The position numbers were made by a program, and so were the translations under genes. A stretch of DNA of 64,000 nucleotides from Paenibacillus polygoni. GTDB lineage: Bacteria > Bacillota > Bacilli > Paenibacillales > Paenibacillaceae. The notes beneath the pieces were generated by a model. It was not told the origin of the DNA and made no database searches. It worked only from the letters and a program-made list of their open reading frames with translations. Location of the stretch: the NCBI RefSeq assembly GCF_030263935.1, contig NZ_CP127162.1, positions 3,915,501 to 3,979,500 on the forward strand, written 5' to 3'. Below, in pieces: positions 18,270 through 28,423 of the stretch (within the stretch, counting starts at the first letter, position 1; each line of letters begins with the position of its first letter).

Positions 18270-18530
18270 TTATCGGTGATTGGCCAGATAAGAACGTACT
18301 AATTCTTCAATCAGTTCGTCGCGTTCTTTTTTGCGGACCAGACTTCTTGCATTGTTGTGGCGCGGGATATAAGCAGGATCCCCGGAAATAAGATAGCCCA
18401 CCATTTGATTAATGGGGTTGTAATCTTTTTCTTGAAGGGAGTCATACACTTTAAGAAGAATCTCTTGTGCAGAAGCCTCTTCCACATCGCCTTTCACATT
18501 AAATTTAACTGTCTTATCCATGGAGTCCAT
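18270..18530 (-). CDS. ireB: IreB-family regulatory phosphoprotein (YrzL)
   Basis: 86 residues from the ATG at 18530, which GAGGTG precedes by five nt; a longer frame to 18551 lacks one. The sequence TVKFNVKGD near the N-terminus and [26 protein letters not shown] are the family core. In Enterococcus the homologue is a substrate of the PASTA kinase IreK, phosphorylated on N-terminal threonines, and limits cephalosporin resistance. The same position next to alaS and ruvX is seen across Firmicutes. Confidence 0.9.
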   Translation of the reverse strand: MDSMDKTVKFNVKGDVEEASAQEILLKVYDSLQEKDYNPINQMVGYLISGDPAYIPRHNNARSLVRKKERDELIEELVRSYLANHR

Positions 18531-18593
18531 AACGACACCTCGCTTCTGCATAAATCAAAATTATTCATTTTGGTATGCCGAATTGATTTCTTC

Positions 18594-18622
18594 TTTATAA
18601 TAACATATTCTGTCCTCTGTAA
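18594..18622 (-). promoter_or_regulatory. Candidate sigma-A promoter for ireB-ruvX-yrzB
   Basis: Minus strand: TTACAG (18617-18622), 17-bp spacer, TATAAA (18594-18599), about 60 nt upstream of ireB. Confidence 0.45.
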
Positions 18623-18672
18623 GTATAGCAGGAAAGTGAGAATATTTTGTTTTTTGTAAACGTTATAAAACC

Positions 18673-21294
18673 TTATCCCGCAATAATTTGTTCAGCAAGA
18701 CGAAGTGCTTCATCCAGCTTAGCCGCATCTTTACCGCCAGCTTGAGCCATATCAGGGCGTCCACCGCCACCGCCGCCGCATACTGCAGCGACTTCTTTCA
18801 CAATTTTACCGGCATGCAGACCTTTTTTCACTTGATCTTGAGGGACAATGACAACGAAGTTAACTTTCTCCTCTGCTGCAGCACCAAGAACAATCACCGT
18901 ATCAGGCAATTTCACTTTAAGCTCATCTGCAAGTGTACGAAGTGTATCCATTCCCGCTGCTTCAACGCGAGCCGTAAGAACTTTGGTATCTCCATGCTGC
19001 ACTACTTTATCCGTAAGTTGTCCTGCTTCGATGGAGCTAAGTTTTCCTTGCAAGGATTCATTCTCACGAGTGAGTTCCTTGACCTGGGCATGCAATGCAT
19101 CAATCCGTTTTGGAACATCATTTAGATTTGATTTGAGCGAAGCTGCTGCTTGTTTTAAAAGATCTAACTGACTTTCCATGTATTCATATGCTCCGCGTCC
19201 TGTCAAAGCTTCGATCCGTCTTACGCCAGACCCAATTCCGCTTTCACTCACAAGTTTAAACAAACCGATCTCGGACGTATTATTTACATGACAACCTCCG
19301 CACAGTTCTAGGCTGTAATCACCCACCTGTACCACGCGAACAATATCACCATACTTTTCACCGAATAGAGCCATAGCCCCCATTGCTTTTGCTTCATCAA
19401 TGGATTTATATTCGATCACAACCGGAATTTGTCTCCAGATTTGTTCATTTACTTTGCGTTCAATAACAGCCAGTTCTTCTGGTGAAATGCCGCCAAAGTG
19501 AGAGAAGTCAAACCGCAAGCGTCCTGGTTCTACAAGAGAACCTGCTTGATTCACATGGTCTCCTAACACTTCTTTTAGTGCCTTATGCAGCAAATGTGTT
19601 GCTGTATGGTTTTTTACAATCGCTTCACGACTGGTTTTATCTACTTCAGCCTTGATCGTATCTCCAACACGAAGTTCCCCGGAATCGATGGTTACCATAT
19701 GAACATGTTGTCCAAGAGGCGCTTTGAAGAGACCTTTTACTGTAGCAAGAACACTCTCACCGCGCAAAATACCTTCGTCACTCACTTGTCCGCCGCTTTC
19801 CGCATAGAAGGAAGTACGGTCTAGAACGATCTGACAAGTATCGCCTTCACTTACGGAATCCACCATCTGCTCGTCACGAATAATCGCTACGACTTTCGCT
19901 TCAGTCACGAGGTCATTATATCCAACAAATTCACTTTTAACCGTAAGCTCCGAGATCGCTCCGCCTTGAACTTTCATACTAGCGTTATCTTGGCGTGCTG
20001 AACGTGCACGATTCCGTTGTTCTTCCATTGCTTTATCAAAGCCTTCGCGGTCAACCGTCAGCCCATGTTCTGCTGCATAATCTTCGGTAAGATCAAACGG
20101 GAAACCATAAGTATCATACAATTTAAAAGCATCGCTGCCGCTGATCACAGTTTGTCCGTTTGCTTTTGCTTGTCCGCTGATATCAGCAAGAATAGCAAGA
20201 CCGTCGCTTAGCGTTTCATGGAAGCGTTCTTCTTCTGTTTTAATTACCTTCGCAATGAATTCGCGTTTTTCTACGACCTCTGGGTAGTATACGCCCATTA
20301 CATCAGCAACCTGCTGTGTCAGCTCATACATAAATGGACGATCGAGTCCAAGTACTTTTCCATAACGAACGGCGCGGCGCAGCAATCTGCGGATGACATA
20401 TCCACGGCCTTCATTAGAAGGAAGTACCCCATCACCTACTGCAAAAGCTACCGTACGAACATGGTCAGCGATTACTTTCAGTGCTACATCAATTTCTACG
20501 CTGTCGTTATATTTCACACCAGCCATTTCTGCCGTACGCTGAATGGTAGGCTGAAATAGATCGGTATCAAAGTTAGAGTCTACGTTCTGCAAAATGGATG
20601 CAAAACGCTCAAGTCCAGCACCTGTATCAATGTTCTTGTTCGGAAGCGGCGTGTAGCTGCCATCTTTGTTATGGTTGAACTGGGAGAATACGAGGTTCCA
20701 TACTTCAAGATAACGTTCATTTTCTCCGCCAGGATACAGTTCTGGATCCTCCGGATCATTGCCGTACGCTTCTCCGCGGTCGTAGAAAATTTCTGTACAT
20801 GGGCCGCAAGGACCTTCACCGATATCCCAGAAATTCTCTTCTAATTTAATGATGCGCTCTGCAGGCAGGCCAATTTTTTCATTCCATAGTTTGAAAGCTT
20901 CTTCATCTTCTGGGTACACCGTAACGGACAAGCGCTCCGGATCAAAACCAATCCATTTTTTATCAGTTAAGAATTCCCATGCCCACGTTACTGCTTCTTC
21001 TTTAAAATAGTCGCCGATGGAGAAGTTCCCCAGCATCTCAAAGAACGTATGGTGTCTGCGTGTTTTCCCTACATTCTCAATATCGTTGGTACGAATACAT
21101 TTCTGAGAGTTCGCAATACGCGGGTTCTCCGGTTTTACACGGCCGTCAAAGTAAGGTTTAAGCGGCGCCATACCTGCATTGATCCATAATAGAGAGGGAT
21201 CGTTATGAGGTACAAGCGATGCACTCGGTTCAATTTTATGATTTTTGGTTTTAAAAAACTCGATCCATTTGGAACGGATTTCACTTGCCTTCAT
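18673..21294 (-). CDS. alaS: Alanyl-tRNA synthetase
   Basis: 873 residues, full length. The class II catalytic core is at the N-terminus (ending about residue 240). The editing domain has [11 protein letters not shown] and CGGCHVNN, whose His/Cys residues bind zinc and hydrolyse mischarged Ser/Gly-tRNA. A coiled coil and a C-terminal DHHA1 (C-Ala) domain ending [15 protein letters not shown] follow. The ATG at 21294 is preferred over 21300 because GGAGG is 8 nt away. Expression is controlled by the T-box leader upstream, which has an alanine GCT specifier. Confidence 0.98.
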   Translation of the reverse strand: MKASEIRSKWIEFFKTKNHKIEPSASLVPHNDPSLLWINAGMAPLKPYFDGRVKPENPRIANSQKCIRTNDIENVGKTRRHHTFFEMLGNFSIGDYFKEEAVTWAWEFLTDKKWIGFDPERLSVTVYPEDEEAFKLWNEKIGLPAERIIKLEENFWDIGEGPCGPCTEIFYDRGEAYGNDPEDPELYPGGENERYLEVWNLVFSQFNHNKDGSYTPLPNKNIDTGAGLERFASILQNVDSNFDTDLFQPTIQRTAEMAGVKYNDSVEIDVALKVIADHVRTVAFAVGDGVLPSNEGRGYVIRRLLRRAVRYGKVLGLDRPFMYELTQQVADVMGVYYPEVVEKREFIAKVIKTEEERFHETLSDGLAILADISGQAKANGQTVISGSDAFKLYDTYGFPFDLTEDYAAEHGLTVDREGFDKAMEEQRNRARSARQDNASMKVQGGAISELTVKSEFVGYNDLVTEAKVVAIIRDEQMVDSVSEGDTCQIVLDRTSFYAESGGQVSDEGILRGESVLATVKGLFKAPLGQHVHMVTIDSGELRVGDTIKAEVDKTSREAIVKNHTATHLLHKALKEVLGDHVNQAGSLVEPGRLRFDFSHFGGISPEELAVIERKVNEQIWRQIPVVIEYKSIDEAKAMGAMALFGEKYGDIVRVVQVGDYSLELCGGCHVNNTSEIGLFKLVSESGIGSGVRRIEALTGRGAYEYMESQLDLLKQAAASLKSNLNDVPKRIDALHAQVKELTRENESLQGKLSSIEAGQLTDKVVQHGDTKVLTARVEAAGMDTLRTLADELKVKLPDTVIVLGAAAEEKVNFVVIVPQDQVKKGLHAGKIVKEVAAVCGGGGGGRPDMAQAGGKDAAKLDEALRLAEQIIAG

Positions 21295-21364
21295 GGTCAT
21301 AACCTCCGGTTTAAATTGTATATTGGATTAGCTCCGGTATGATTGCTCAAACTTTCGCTGCTCC

Positions 21365-21483
21365 ATAAACGATTTGTCTCTCGGTCGTCGTTGGTTTGAA
21401 CACTTGGCTGGAGAATAATTCTCCCTCCCCTGTATTTCAAACCAAATACGATCGCTTCGCTCCTATGAGCCAAATTCGTTTAT
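21365..21483. repeat. Nested inverted-repeat element in the alaS leader
   Basis: Three near-concentric inverted repeats: outer ATAAACGATTTG / CAAATTCGTTTAT (21365-21376, 21471-21483; one-base indel), middle TTGGTTTGAA / TTCAAACCAA (21391-21400, 21436-21445; perfect), centre GGAGAAT-A-ATTCTCC (21410-21424; perfect). It lies between the T-box terminator and alaS. The right side holds GCTTCGC, the complement of the mini-hairpin GCGAAGC that also recurs in the 39-kb array. A further perfect hairpin, GTTACTCC/GGAGTAAC, is at 21538-21568. Confidence 0.75.
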
Positions 21484-21624
21484 TACGCTAAGTTCATGCC
21501 CAAATCTACCGGGCTAAAAAATATAAAGATTGAAAAGGTTACTCCCTATACTAAAAAACAGGAGTAACAGACACAAAAACGAGCGGAACTTCTCTTGTGA
21601 AAAACATATCTTCTGAAAAACAAA

Positions 21625-21945
21625 AAAACGCCCCTGAATAATTCAGGGACGAGAAGTTCGCGGTACCACCCTGGTTATCGCCATTACATTCTAATGCAAG
21701 CTATGCAATAAGCATATCTTGAGCAAAAGAGTAAAACGGGCGATCGCCTTGTTAGAACCCGATAACGGAGGTCATCCGGCGGCTTTTAACCGCACTCCGA
21801 AATTAGCTTTCCGCCGCTTCATTTCAGGACTCTTCCAGCCTGCTATCCAAGGTAACACTTCGTACCTTAAATAGTAGGAGTCCCTTCTCTGTAGAAACAC
21901 CCTGACGTACTTGATTTCATCACTGTATTTTACGATATACATATA
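21625..21945 (-). ncRNA. T-box riboswitch leader of alaS (alanine)
   Basis: Minus strand. The T-box AGGGTGGTACCGCG is at 21659-21672, followed by a terminator stem CCCTGAATTATTCAGGG and a run of T. Stem I can be drawn with base GAAAT/ATTTC. The 5' side of its internal loop carries AGTA and the 3' side carries GCT (21805-21807) followed by A, i.e. an alanine specifier with the expected purine. Uncharged tRNA-Ala would stabilise the antiterminator and let alaS be transcribed. Confidence 0.95.
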
Positions 21946-21951
21946 TATCCG

Positions 21952-21980
21952 ATTATATCTTTAGAGCAGAATGGTGTCAA
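21952..21980 (-). promoter_or_regulatory. Consensus sigma-A promoter of the alaS T-box RNA
   Basis: Minus strand TTGACA (21975-21980), 17-bp spacer, TATAAT (21952-21957): a perfect match, placed a few nt before the start of the T-box fold. Confidence 0.92.
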
Positions 21981-22109
21981 TGCAAGCAGGCCGAGCTCAT
22001 CAGGTTCTTTACTGCGTCTTTACTGAGACTTCACTGGTCCATTAAAGAGCGTTTGCAGAGGCATATCTGAGAATAAACAAGTTTTATTTTTAGTCCCCTG
22101 ATTTTCTCG

Positions 22110-23180
22110 TTACTCAATAGTTTTACGCTTGATATAGTACAAGAAGAAATGCTGGCAGACCACCTTTAACACCGCAAAGACCGGAACAGCCAGAATTAAC
22201 CCCACAATGCCTGCCAGTTCTCCCCCAACGAGGAGGGCAAAAATAATGGTCAATGGATGTAAATGAAGCGTTCTCCCCACAACCTGAGGCGAGATGACAT
22301 TACTTTCGAGAATTTGGCATAGTGTATTTACGACAATGACAAAGATCAACATTTTCACTGATATGGTGGAAGCCATCACTACGGCAGGTGCTGCCCCAAG
22401 AAATGGTCCCAAATAGGGGACGATGTTAAACACACTCACCATACTTGCTAGAATAAGTGCGTAAGGCATTCCGATCACCATATAACCAATATAGGCAAAC
22501 ACACCCACAATAATACACACCAGAAATTGTCCTCTTATATAATTACCAAGGGCAGTATCAATCTCTTTAAGAAGCATGACAATCGATTTTCGCTGCGTAC
22601 GGGGTAAATAGGAAACAACGGCTTTTTCCATCACATCAAAATCTTTAAGCATATAAAAGATTAAGAAAGGTACGATGAAAATATTGAAAATGGTGCTGAT
22701 GGTAGCCCCGATATTATCCATAAAAACAGAAATCCCGGAAGCCAGCTTATTCTCCATCTGATACATCCAGCCATTAATCCCTACACGAACGCCTGGTGGA
22801 ATAAGATTACTGTTCATATTATTCAGCAAGCTTTGAGCATGCATATTCAGCTCAGGCAAATGTTCATTCAGTTGCTCCAATTGTTCAATAAACATCGGTA
22901 TGACATTCATCAAAATGACAGCCAGAGATGTCAGAAATACAGCGTAGATGAGCAGAACGGCGATGGTACGCGGAACTTTACGTCCTCCAAGCATAGAAAC
23001 AATCGGATTAAGTACATATGAAATGATTAATGCCACTAGAAAAGGGGCAAATATGGCTTTTAAAAAACCGTAAATTCCTAGCAGCATGGGACGCAGCAGC
23101 CACACAAAATACAGAATGACGAGGGCCAGCAGCACGAGCAGTCCGTAACGGAACAGCTTGTTTTTTGATAGTTGTTCCAC
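22110..23180 (-). CDS. yrrI: AI-2E family transporter, YrrI homologue
   Basis: 356 residues, GTG start with AGGAGG nine nt before. It has about eight hydrophobic segments, with an amphipathic middle region (about 85-150). The conserved PYLGPFLGAAPAVVMA and a C-terminal VVGRTLHLHPLTIIFALLVGGELAG fit the family. It is the second member in the window but only distantly like the 8.3-kb one. Its place upstream of alaS matches yrrI in B. subtilis. The substrate is unknown. Confidence 0.87.
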   Translation of the reverse strand: MEQLSKNKLFRYGLLVLLALVILYFVWLLRPMLLGIYGFLKAIFAPFLVALIISYVLNPIVSMLGGRKVPRTIAVLLIYAVFLTSLAVILMNVIPMFIEQLEQLNEHLPELNMHAQSLLNNMNSNLIPPGVRVGINGWMYQMENKLASGISVFMDNIGATISTIFNIFIVPFLIFYMLKDFDVMEKAVVSYLPRTQRKSIVMLLKEIDTALGNYIRGQFLVCIIVGVFAYIGYMVIGMPYALILASMVSVFNIVPYLGPFLGAAPAVVMASTISVKMLIFVIVVNTLCQILESNVISPQVVGRTLHLHPLTIIFALLVGGELAGIVGLILAVPVFAVLKVVCQHFFLYYIKRKTIE

Positions 23181-23290
23181 AGTAAGTTTCCTCCTCGGAC
23201 AGGCTTATCCTTGTAAGTATATGTAATGAGTGGATAAATTAATCCTGAAGATCGAGGTGAAATCCGCTTGCCTCCTCTGTAAAAATACAA

Positions 23291-23338
23291 AAACACTTGT
23301 ACAGCTCGAAAAAATGATCTCAAGCTGCGCAAGTGTTT
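23291..23338 (-). terminator. Terminator after the zinc-ribbon gene
   Basis: Minus strand: AAACACTTG...CAGCT pairs with AGCTG...CAAGTGTTT and runs into TTTTTGTATTTTT. It lies about 150 nt past the stop codon of the small gene, so that mRNA has a long 3' untranslated region (23339-23484) with nothing else recognisable. Confidence 0.7.
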
Positions 23339-23484
23339 CTATATAGAAAAGCATTCTATTATATTGAAGTCTTCGTCCCCTATGTACCTTCCCCTGCCTC
23401 TAATCAGAAGTACTAAACTACAATCAAGTCCAACTTGCGACAAAAGTGTGCCAGACCGTTTATAGAGGAAGTTATTAACAAAGG

Positions 23485-23694
23485 TTAAGGAGCAAGGTGA
23501 ATTCCTGGGTATTCTTGAACGATCTCTTCTCCAAAGAAAAGATCGTCAAGAGAACTCAGTGTACCGTCTTCTTCTACTTGATACACCGACATTTTTTCAC
23601 CGTTCACATTTAATTCTATAAAACATCCCCAACAATAGAATTGATGAGAACCAATTTTACCTATATCTTTTGAGTTACAATTTGGACATTTCAT
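23485..23694 (-). CDS. Small zinc-ribbon protein of unknown function
   Basis: 69 residues. Two Cys-x2-Cys pairs, CPNC at the start and CWGC near residue 22, make a compact zinc ribbon. The rest is a short acidic tail with no recognised motif. It starts 11 nt after the PRC-barrel gene, so the two are likely one transcript. I do not recognise a named family. The conserved-looking ribbon and tight spacing argue that it is real. Confidence 0.7.
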   Translation of the reverse strand: MKCPNCNSKDIGKIGSHQFYCWGCFIELNVNGEKMSVYQVEEDGTLSSLDDLFFGEEIVQEYPGIHLAP

Positions 23695-23705
23695 TACATT
23701 TCCAC

Positions 23706-24227
23706 CTATCCGTTAACAGAATGAATAGCATCTACTAAATGCTGCTCGCTTGCCGTAGGAACTACGACTGTATGTTCACCTATCTTCATTTCATCCGTGC
23801 GAGGCAACCATTTACGACCTTCCATCAGATCCATTACAAAACCATCACTGATTTCAAGTCCTAATATATTCTTCCCCATTTTTTGGTCAAAATAAACATC
23901 GGTGATCCGTCCGAGCTGCAGACCTTCCTGCGTCATCACGGTCATATCCCTGAGTTTATGATGTCCTTTTAAATAACTATATTTTATGTTGTCAGCTTCC
24001 GTTTTACGGACAGCCTGTTTGTTTCGAATCATTACAGCATCGTTGCCATAAGCAAGGATGTCTTCCCAAGACACCGTTTTGACTTGTTTAGAAAAAAGAG
24101 ATCTTCCATCCAATTCAATTCCGGCAAGCTGCCAATCAGTTGTTAAAATAAAATCGCAAATTTTGCCGATCTTCTTGCCTTCTTCAATATCGAATACAGC
24201 AAGTCCAATCATTTCTTGAAATTTCAT
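23706..24227 (-). CDS. PRC-barrel domain protein, YrrD-like
   Basis: 173 residues from the ATG at 24227; an upstream TTG (24260) lacks a ribosome site. Two PRC-barrel repeats are visible: IGLAVFDIEEGKKIGKICDF and later MTQEGLQLGRITDVYFD, each with the G-x-x-(I/V)-x-D turn. PRC barrels act in RNA processing (RimM-like) or as membrane-associated adaptors. B. subtilis yrrD lies in the same neighbourhood near mnmA and alaS. The role is unknown. Confidence 0.8.
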   Translation of the reverse strand: MKFQEMIGLAVFDIEEGKKIGKICDFILTTDWQLAGIELDGRSLFSKQVKTVSWEDILAYGNDAVMIRNKQAVRKTEADNIKYSYLKGHHKLRDMTVMTQEGLQLGRITDVYFDQKMGKNILGLEISDGFVMDLMEGRKWLPRTDEMKIGEHTVVVPTASEQHLVDAIHSVNG

Positions 24228-24382
24228 GACAGGATTATCCCTTTCATCACCTAGAGTCAATTATGAAATCGTATACTGATCTTAGTATGCACAAGAAAAC
24301 ATATTAAGATTAGATACCTTTCCATTTAGGCTGGCGACAACAGACGTAATAATCCCTCCTTTGTCCTTATACAAGGAAACCC

Positions 24383-25531
24383 TTACGCTCTATTACGCAG
24401 GCGTTTCAGGATGGTTCCAACTTTTTTTGCTGTATATTCCAAATCTTTTTTACTATTACCCAAACCAAAGCTAAATCGAATCGCTGAATCCATAATTTCT
24501 TTTGGCAAATTCATAGCTTCAAGGACATGAGAACGTTCAAGAGAACCCGATGTACAAGCCGAGCCGCTTGCCGCAGCAATCCCTTCTACATCCAAATTCA
24601 TCAGCATCGTTTCTGTTTTCACTTCTGGGAAACTGACATTCACAATGTGGGGTACCGTTTGATGCGGATGTCCGTTGACAACGATTGCCTTTTCTCCTGC
24701 TTCTTTTTGCAGCTCTTCAATAAAAAATTGACGCAGAGCCGTATCCTGTGACATCCGCTGCTCCATCGTCTTCTGCAAGAGTTCCAGTGCTTTAGCAAAA
24801 CCTACGATTCCCGCCAGATTCTCTGTTCCCGCACGGCGTTTTCTCTCCTGCAGCCCGCCATAGTTCATCGGCTCAAGCTTTATTCCTTTGCGCACATATA
24901 GCAGTCCGATTCCTTGAGGTCCATTAATTTTGTGAGCGGAAAAACTCATCAGATCTACAGGCAACTGGTGTAGGTGTATTGGAATAGAACCGAGTGCTTG
25001 CACGGCATCCACGTGAAGAGGAATGTCATGAGCTTTTGCAATCCGGCCAATCTCTTCTATATTTTGGACTGTGCCTACTTCATTATTGACATACATAATG
25101 CTAATCAAAATCGTGTCTGGTCTAATCGCTGCCTCTACATCAGCTGTGTCGATCATTCCATAGGAATCAACTGGGAGGTACGTAACTTCATACCCTTGCT
25201 TCTCCAGTGACTTACAAGCATGAAGCACTGCATGGTGCTCAATTTGACTAGTGATGATATGTTTTCCTTTATGCTGCGCAGCAGCTACTGTGCCAAAGAT
25301 GGCCAAGTTATCACTCTCAGTTCCGCCCGAAGTAAAAACAAGCTCGTCCGGAGAAGAGCCCAAATAAGCCGCCATCTTATCCCTAGCTTCACTTACGGAA
25401 CGCTTTGCGGCACGCCCGAAAGCGTGCACGCTTGATGCGTTACCGAACTGGCCAGTCATTACCTCAAACATTGCAGTGGCAACTTCTGGATGTACAGGAG
25501 TAGATGCAGCATGATCCAAGTAGATATTCAC
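24383..25531 (-). CDS. iscS: Cysteine desulfurase (IscS/YrvO type)
   Basis: 382 residues from a GTG at 25531 with GGGGTG eight nt upstream; an ATG at 25549 would overlap cymR and has no ribosome site. It is a fold-type I PLP enzyme with N-terminal YLDHAASTP, the PLP lysine in SFSAHKINGPQG, and the persulfide cysteine in GSACTSGS. In B. subtilis the yrvO product passes sulfur to MnmA for 2-thiouridine in tRNA, and mnmA is divergently placed 0.7 kb away here. It is likely co-transcribed with cymR. Confidence 0.95.
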   Translation of the reverse strand: MNIYLDHAASTPVHPEVATAMFEVMTGQFGNASSVHAFGRAAKRSVSEARDKMAAYLGSSPDELVFTSGGTESDNLAIFGTVAAAQHKGKHIITSQIEHHAVLHACKSLEKQGYEVTYLPVDSYGMIDTADVEAAIRPDTILISIMYVNNEVGTVQNIEEIGRIAKAHDIPLHVDAVQALGSIPIHLHQLPVDLMSFSAHKINGPQGIGLLYVRKGIKLEPMNYGGLQERKRRAGTENLAGIVGFAKALELLQKTMEQRMSQDTALRQFFIEELQKEAGEKAIVVNGHPHQTVPHIVNVSFPEVKTETMLMNLDVEGIAAASGSACTSGSLERSHVLEAMNLPKEIMDSAIRFSFGLGNSKKDLEYTAKKVGTILKRLRNRA

Positions 25532-25548
25532 TTTCTTTTCACCCCGCA

Positions 25549-25968
25549 TTAAATATAGAACATATAGTTATCCGCGTCGGATTTTTCTTTATAAGAGATA
25601 AGATCTTGTAATGTCGTCGAATCAAGCACATCCGCAATACTGTTTCGGATACGGATCCATAAATCACGTTTTGCCGGATCATCTTCTTCTGTAAAGTCAA
25701 CCGGCGAAATCGGTCCTTCAAGTACACGTATTACGTCTCCTGCTGTAATCGTGTGAGGCTCACGAGCTAAAATATATCCGCCGTACGCACCGCGAATACT
25801 TTTTACAAGTCCCGCATTACGAAGCGGAGCGATGAGTTGCTCTAGATAATGTTCCGAAAGTTGATTTTTCTCTGCAATACTTTTCAGTGAAGTCGGTCCT
25901 TCGCCAAAACGACCAGAGAGTTCCATCATAATTGTTAATCCATAACGGCCTTTGGTTGATATTTTCAA
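25549..25968 (-). CDS. cymR: Rrf2-family regulator CymR
   Basis: 139 residues: winged-helix DNA-binding region (KISTKGRYGLTIMMEL, then LSEHYLEQLIAPLRNAGLVKSIRGAYGGY) and a dimerisation helix. It has no cysteine at all, so it cannot hold an Fe-S cluster. That matches CymR, the cysteine-metabolism repressor that works with CysK, rather than IscR. It is first in an operon with iscS. Confidence 0.92.
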   Translation of the reverse strand: MKISTKGRYGLTIMMELSGRFGEGPTSLKSIAEKNQLSEHYLEQLIAPLRNAGLVKSIRGAYGGYILAREPHTITAGDVIRVLEGPISPVDFTEEDDPAKRDLWIRIRNSIADVLDSTTLQDLISYKEKSDADNYMFYI

Positions 25969-26004
25969 AGTAGGTACACCTCATTAATTTATAGTCATTT
26001 GTTT

Positions 26005-26032
26005 GTTATATCAGTAAAAGTCTCTTTGTCTA
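26005..26032 (-). promoter_or_regulatory. Candidate sigma-A promoter of cymR-iscS
   Basis: Minus strand TAGACA (26027-26032), 16-bp spacer, TATAAC (26005-26010), 37 nt before the cymR start. The rest of the 265-bp cymR/mnmA divergent region holds a short inverted repeat GTCCT-GGA-AGGAC near 26140 and a TACAAT near 26195, which may serve mnmA. Confidence 0.6.
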
Positions 26033-26228
26033 TTTCTATATTTCACCAATCCACTCTATTCCGATCATAACCCTGTGATAATGGTAACATAAGAACAGTG
26101 AATATGGAAAATAAACCTTGACGATAATAGTAAAAATGTCCGTCCTGGAAGGACATAAACACAGCTTTTCCATTCTATCGTAAGTTAACCACGAATGTGT
26201 TACAATAAAACGCGTAAAAACATTCTAA

Positions 26229-27377
<1,149 letters not shown>

Positions 27378-27395
27378 AATAGAATCCTAAAATAT

Positions 27396-27413
27396 AAGCC
27401 ATCCCTCATGTAT
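27396..27413 (+). terminator. Left arm of the split mnmA terminator
   Basis: AAGCCATCCCTCATG (27396-27410) is the 5' arm of a terminator whose 3' arm lies at 29152 beyond the insertion sequence. TAT (27411-27413) is the target duplication. Confidence 0.85.
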
Positions 27414-27465
27414 TGAAGTGCACCCTGTCAAGTAGACAGATAAAAAAACAAAATTATAAATGTTC

Positions 27466-27503
27466 AATCCCCTCGGTTATCAAAGCTGAGGGGATTATTT
27501 TTT
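27466..27503 (+). terminator. Terminator inside the left end of the IS
   Basis: AATCCCCTC (27466-27474) pairs with GAGGGGATT (27488-27496) and is followed by ATTTTTT on the plus strand. It would stop transcripts arriving from mnmA before they run antisense into the transposase. Confidence 0.85.
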
Positions 27504-27508
27504 CTTAG

Positions 27509-28423
27509 TTATGCTGCTTGCCGATATTCGTTAGGGGATAAGCCGTTAAGTCGTTCGGTGTATCGAAAATTATTGTAATAATGGATATAAGTTCTTACAC
27601 TACGAAGGAGATTGTCGTATGTATCGTATTTCTCCAGATAAAAGCTTTCTGTTTTAAAGGTACCCCAGAATCGCTCAATAGGTTGGTTGTCCAAACACCG
27701 ACTTACACGAGACATACTTGTTCTAAACTTGTATTTCTTTTGAAGTCGTTGGTATTCATGTGAGGTGTATTGAAAACCTCTATCACTGTGCAAGAGTGGC
27801 TTAGCACCTGGGTTCCTTTTGTAAGCTTTCTTTACTGTATTCATAACGAGTTCATTGTTATTGGAATGGCTGAGTACCCATGACACCACGGAGTTGTCAT
27901 ATCCGTCAATAATGGCACTCAAATAGGCCTTACGGCCATTTCCGTACTTTAATTCTGTTACATCGGTGCACCACTTTTGGTTAGGGGCATCCGCTTGGAA
28001 TTTTCGGTTCATGACATTCTCTGCAATATGAAGGGCTGGAGCTTTCACGTAATTTGGCCGCTTTTTGCGAATCACTGCCCTTAGTTCAAGGGCGCGCATG
28101 ATACGGTAATAGCGTTTACGGTTGTAGCCTTTTTTTAGTTTGCGATTTAACTGAATACGCATTTGGCGATAACCGAGTATCCCTTTTCGTTTGTCATAGC
28201 GACACTTGACTTCCTTGGCGAGTTTAAGATTTTCGAGTTCCCTGGTGGATGGCGTCCATTTCAGCCACTTATAATAGGCAGATCGGGCGATTCCTGCGAG
28301 CTCACAGAGCTTGGTGAGTGCATATCCCTTTTCGCCATGCAGTTCCTTAATCGCTTGATAGATGTCTGCATGCCGAACGTAGGTTAGTGTGTATTTCTTC
28401 GCCGGATCTCTGCCAACTTTTTT
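27509..28423 (-). CDS. IS3-family transposase OrfB, reached by -1 frameshift
   Basis: The open frame extends from the A6G slip site at 28423-28417 to 27509, about 304 residues. An ATG-started part from 28162 covers only the last 217. It begins with an HTH_21-like region (YQAIKELHGEKGYALTKLCE, then LGYRQMRIQL) and contains the integrase core with DVTELKY, HSDRGFQYTS and the DDE glutamate in IERFWGTFKTE. It catalyses strand transfer as the OrfAB fusion. No stop or frame damage is seen. Confidence 0.9.
   Translation of the reverse strand, partial: KKVGRDPAKKYTLTYVRHADIYQAIKELHGEKGYALTKLCELAGIARSAYYKWLKWTPSTRELENLKLAKEVKCRYDKRKGILGYRQMRIQLNRKLKKGYNRKRYYRIMRALELRAVIRKKRPNYVKAPALHIAENVMNRKFQADAPNQKWCTDVTELKYGNGRKAYLSAIIDGYDNSVVSWVLSHSNNNELVMNTVKKAYKRNPGAKPLLHSDRGFQYTSHEYQRLQKKYKFRTSMSRVSRCLDNQPIERFWGTFKTESFYLEKYDTYDNLLRSVRTYIHYYNNFRYTERLNGLSPNEYRQAA

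Noticed and set aside
24280..24363. Small gene behind a strong AAAGGAGGG between iscS and the PRC-barrel gene
   Set aside because: The only suitably placed start is ATT and the frame is 22 codons. An ATT start is too rare to accept without other evidence.
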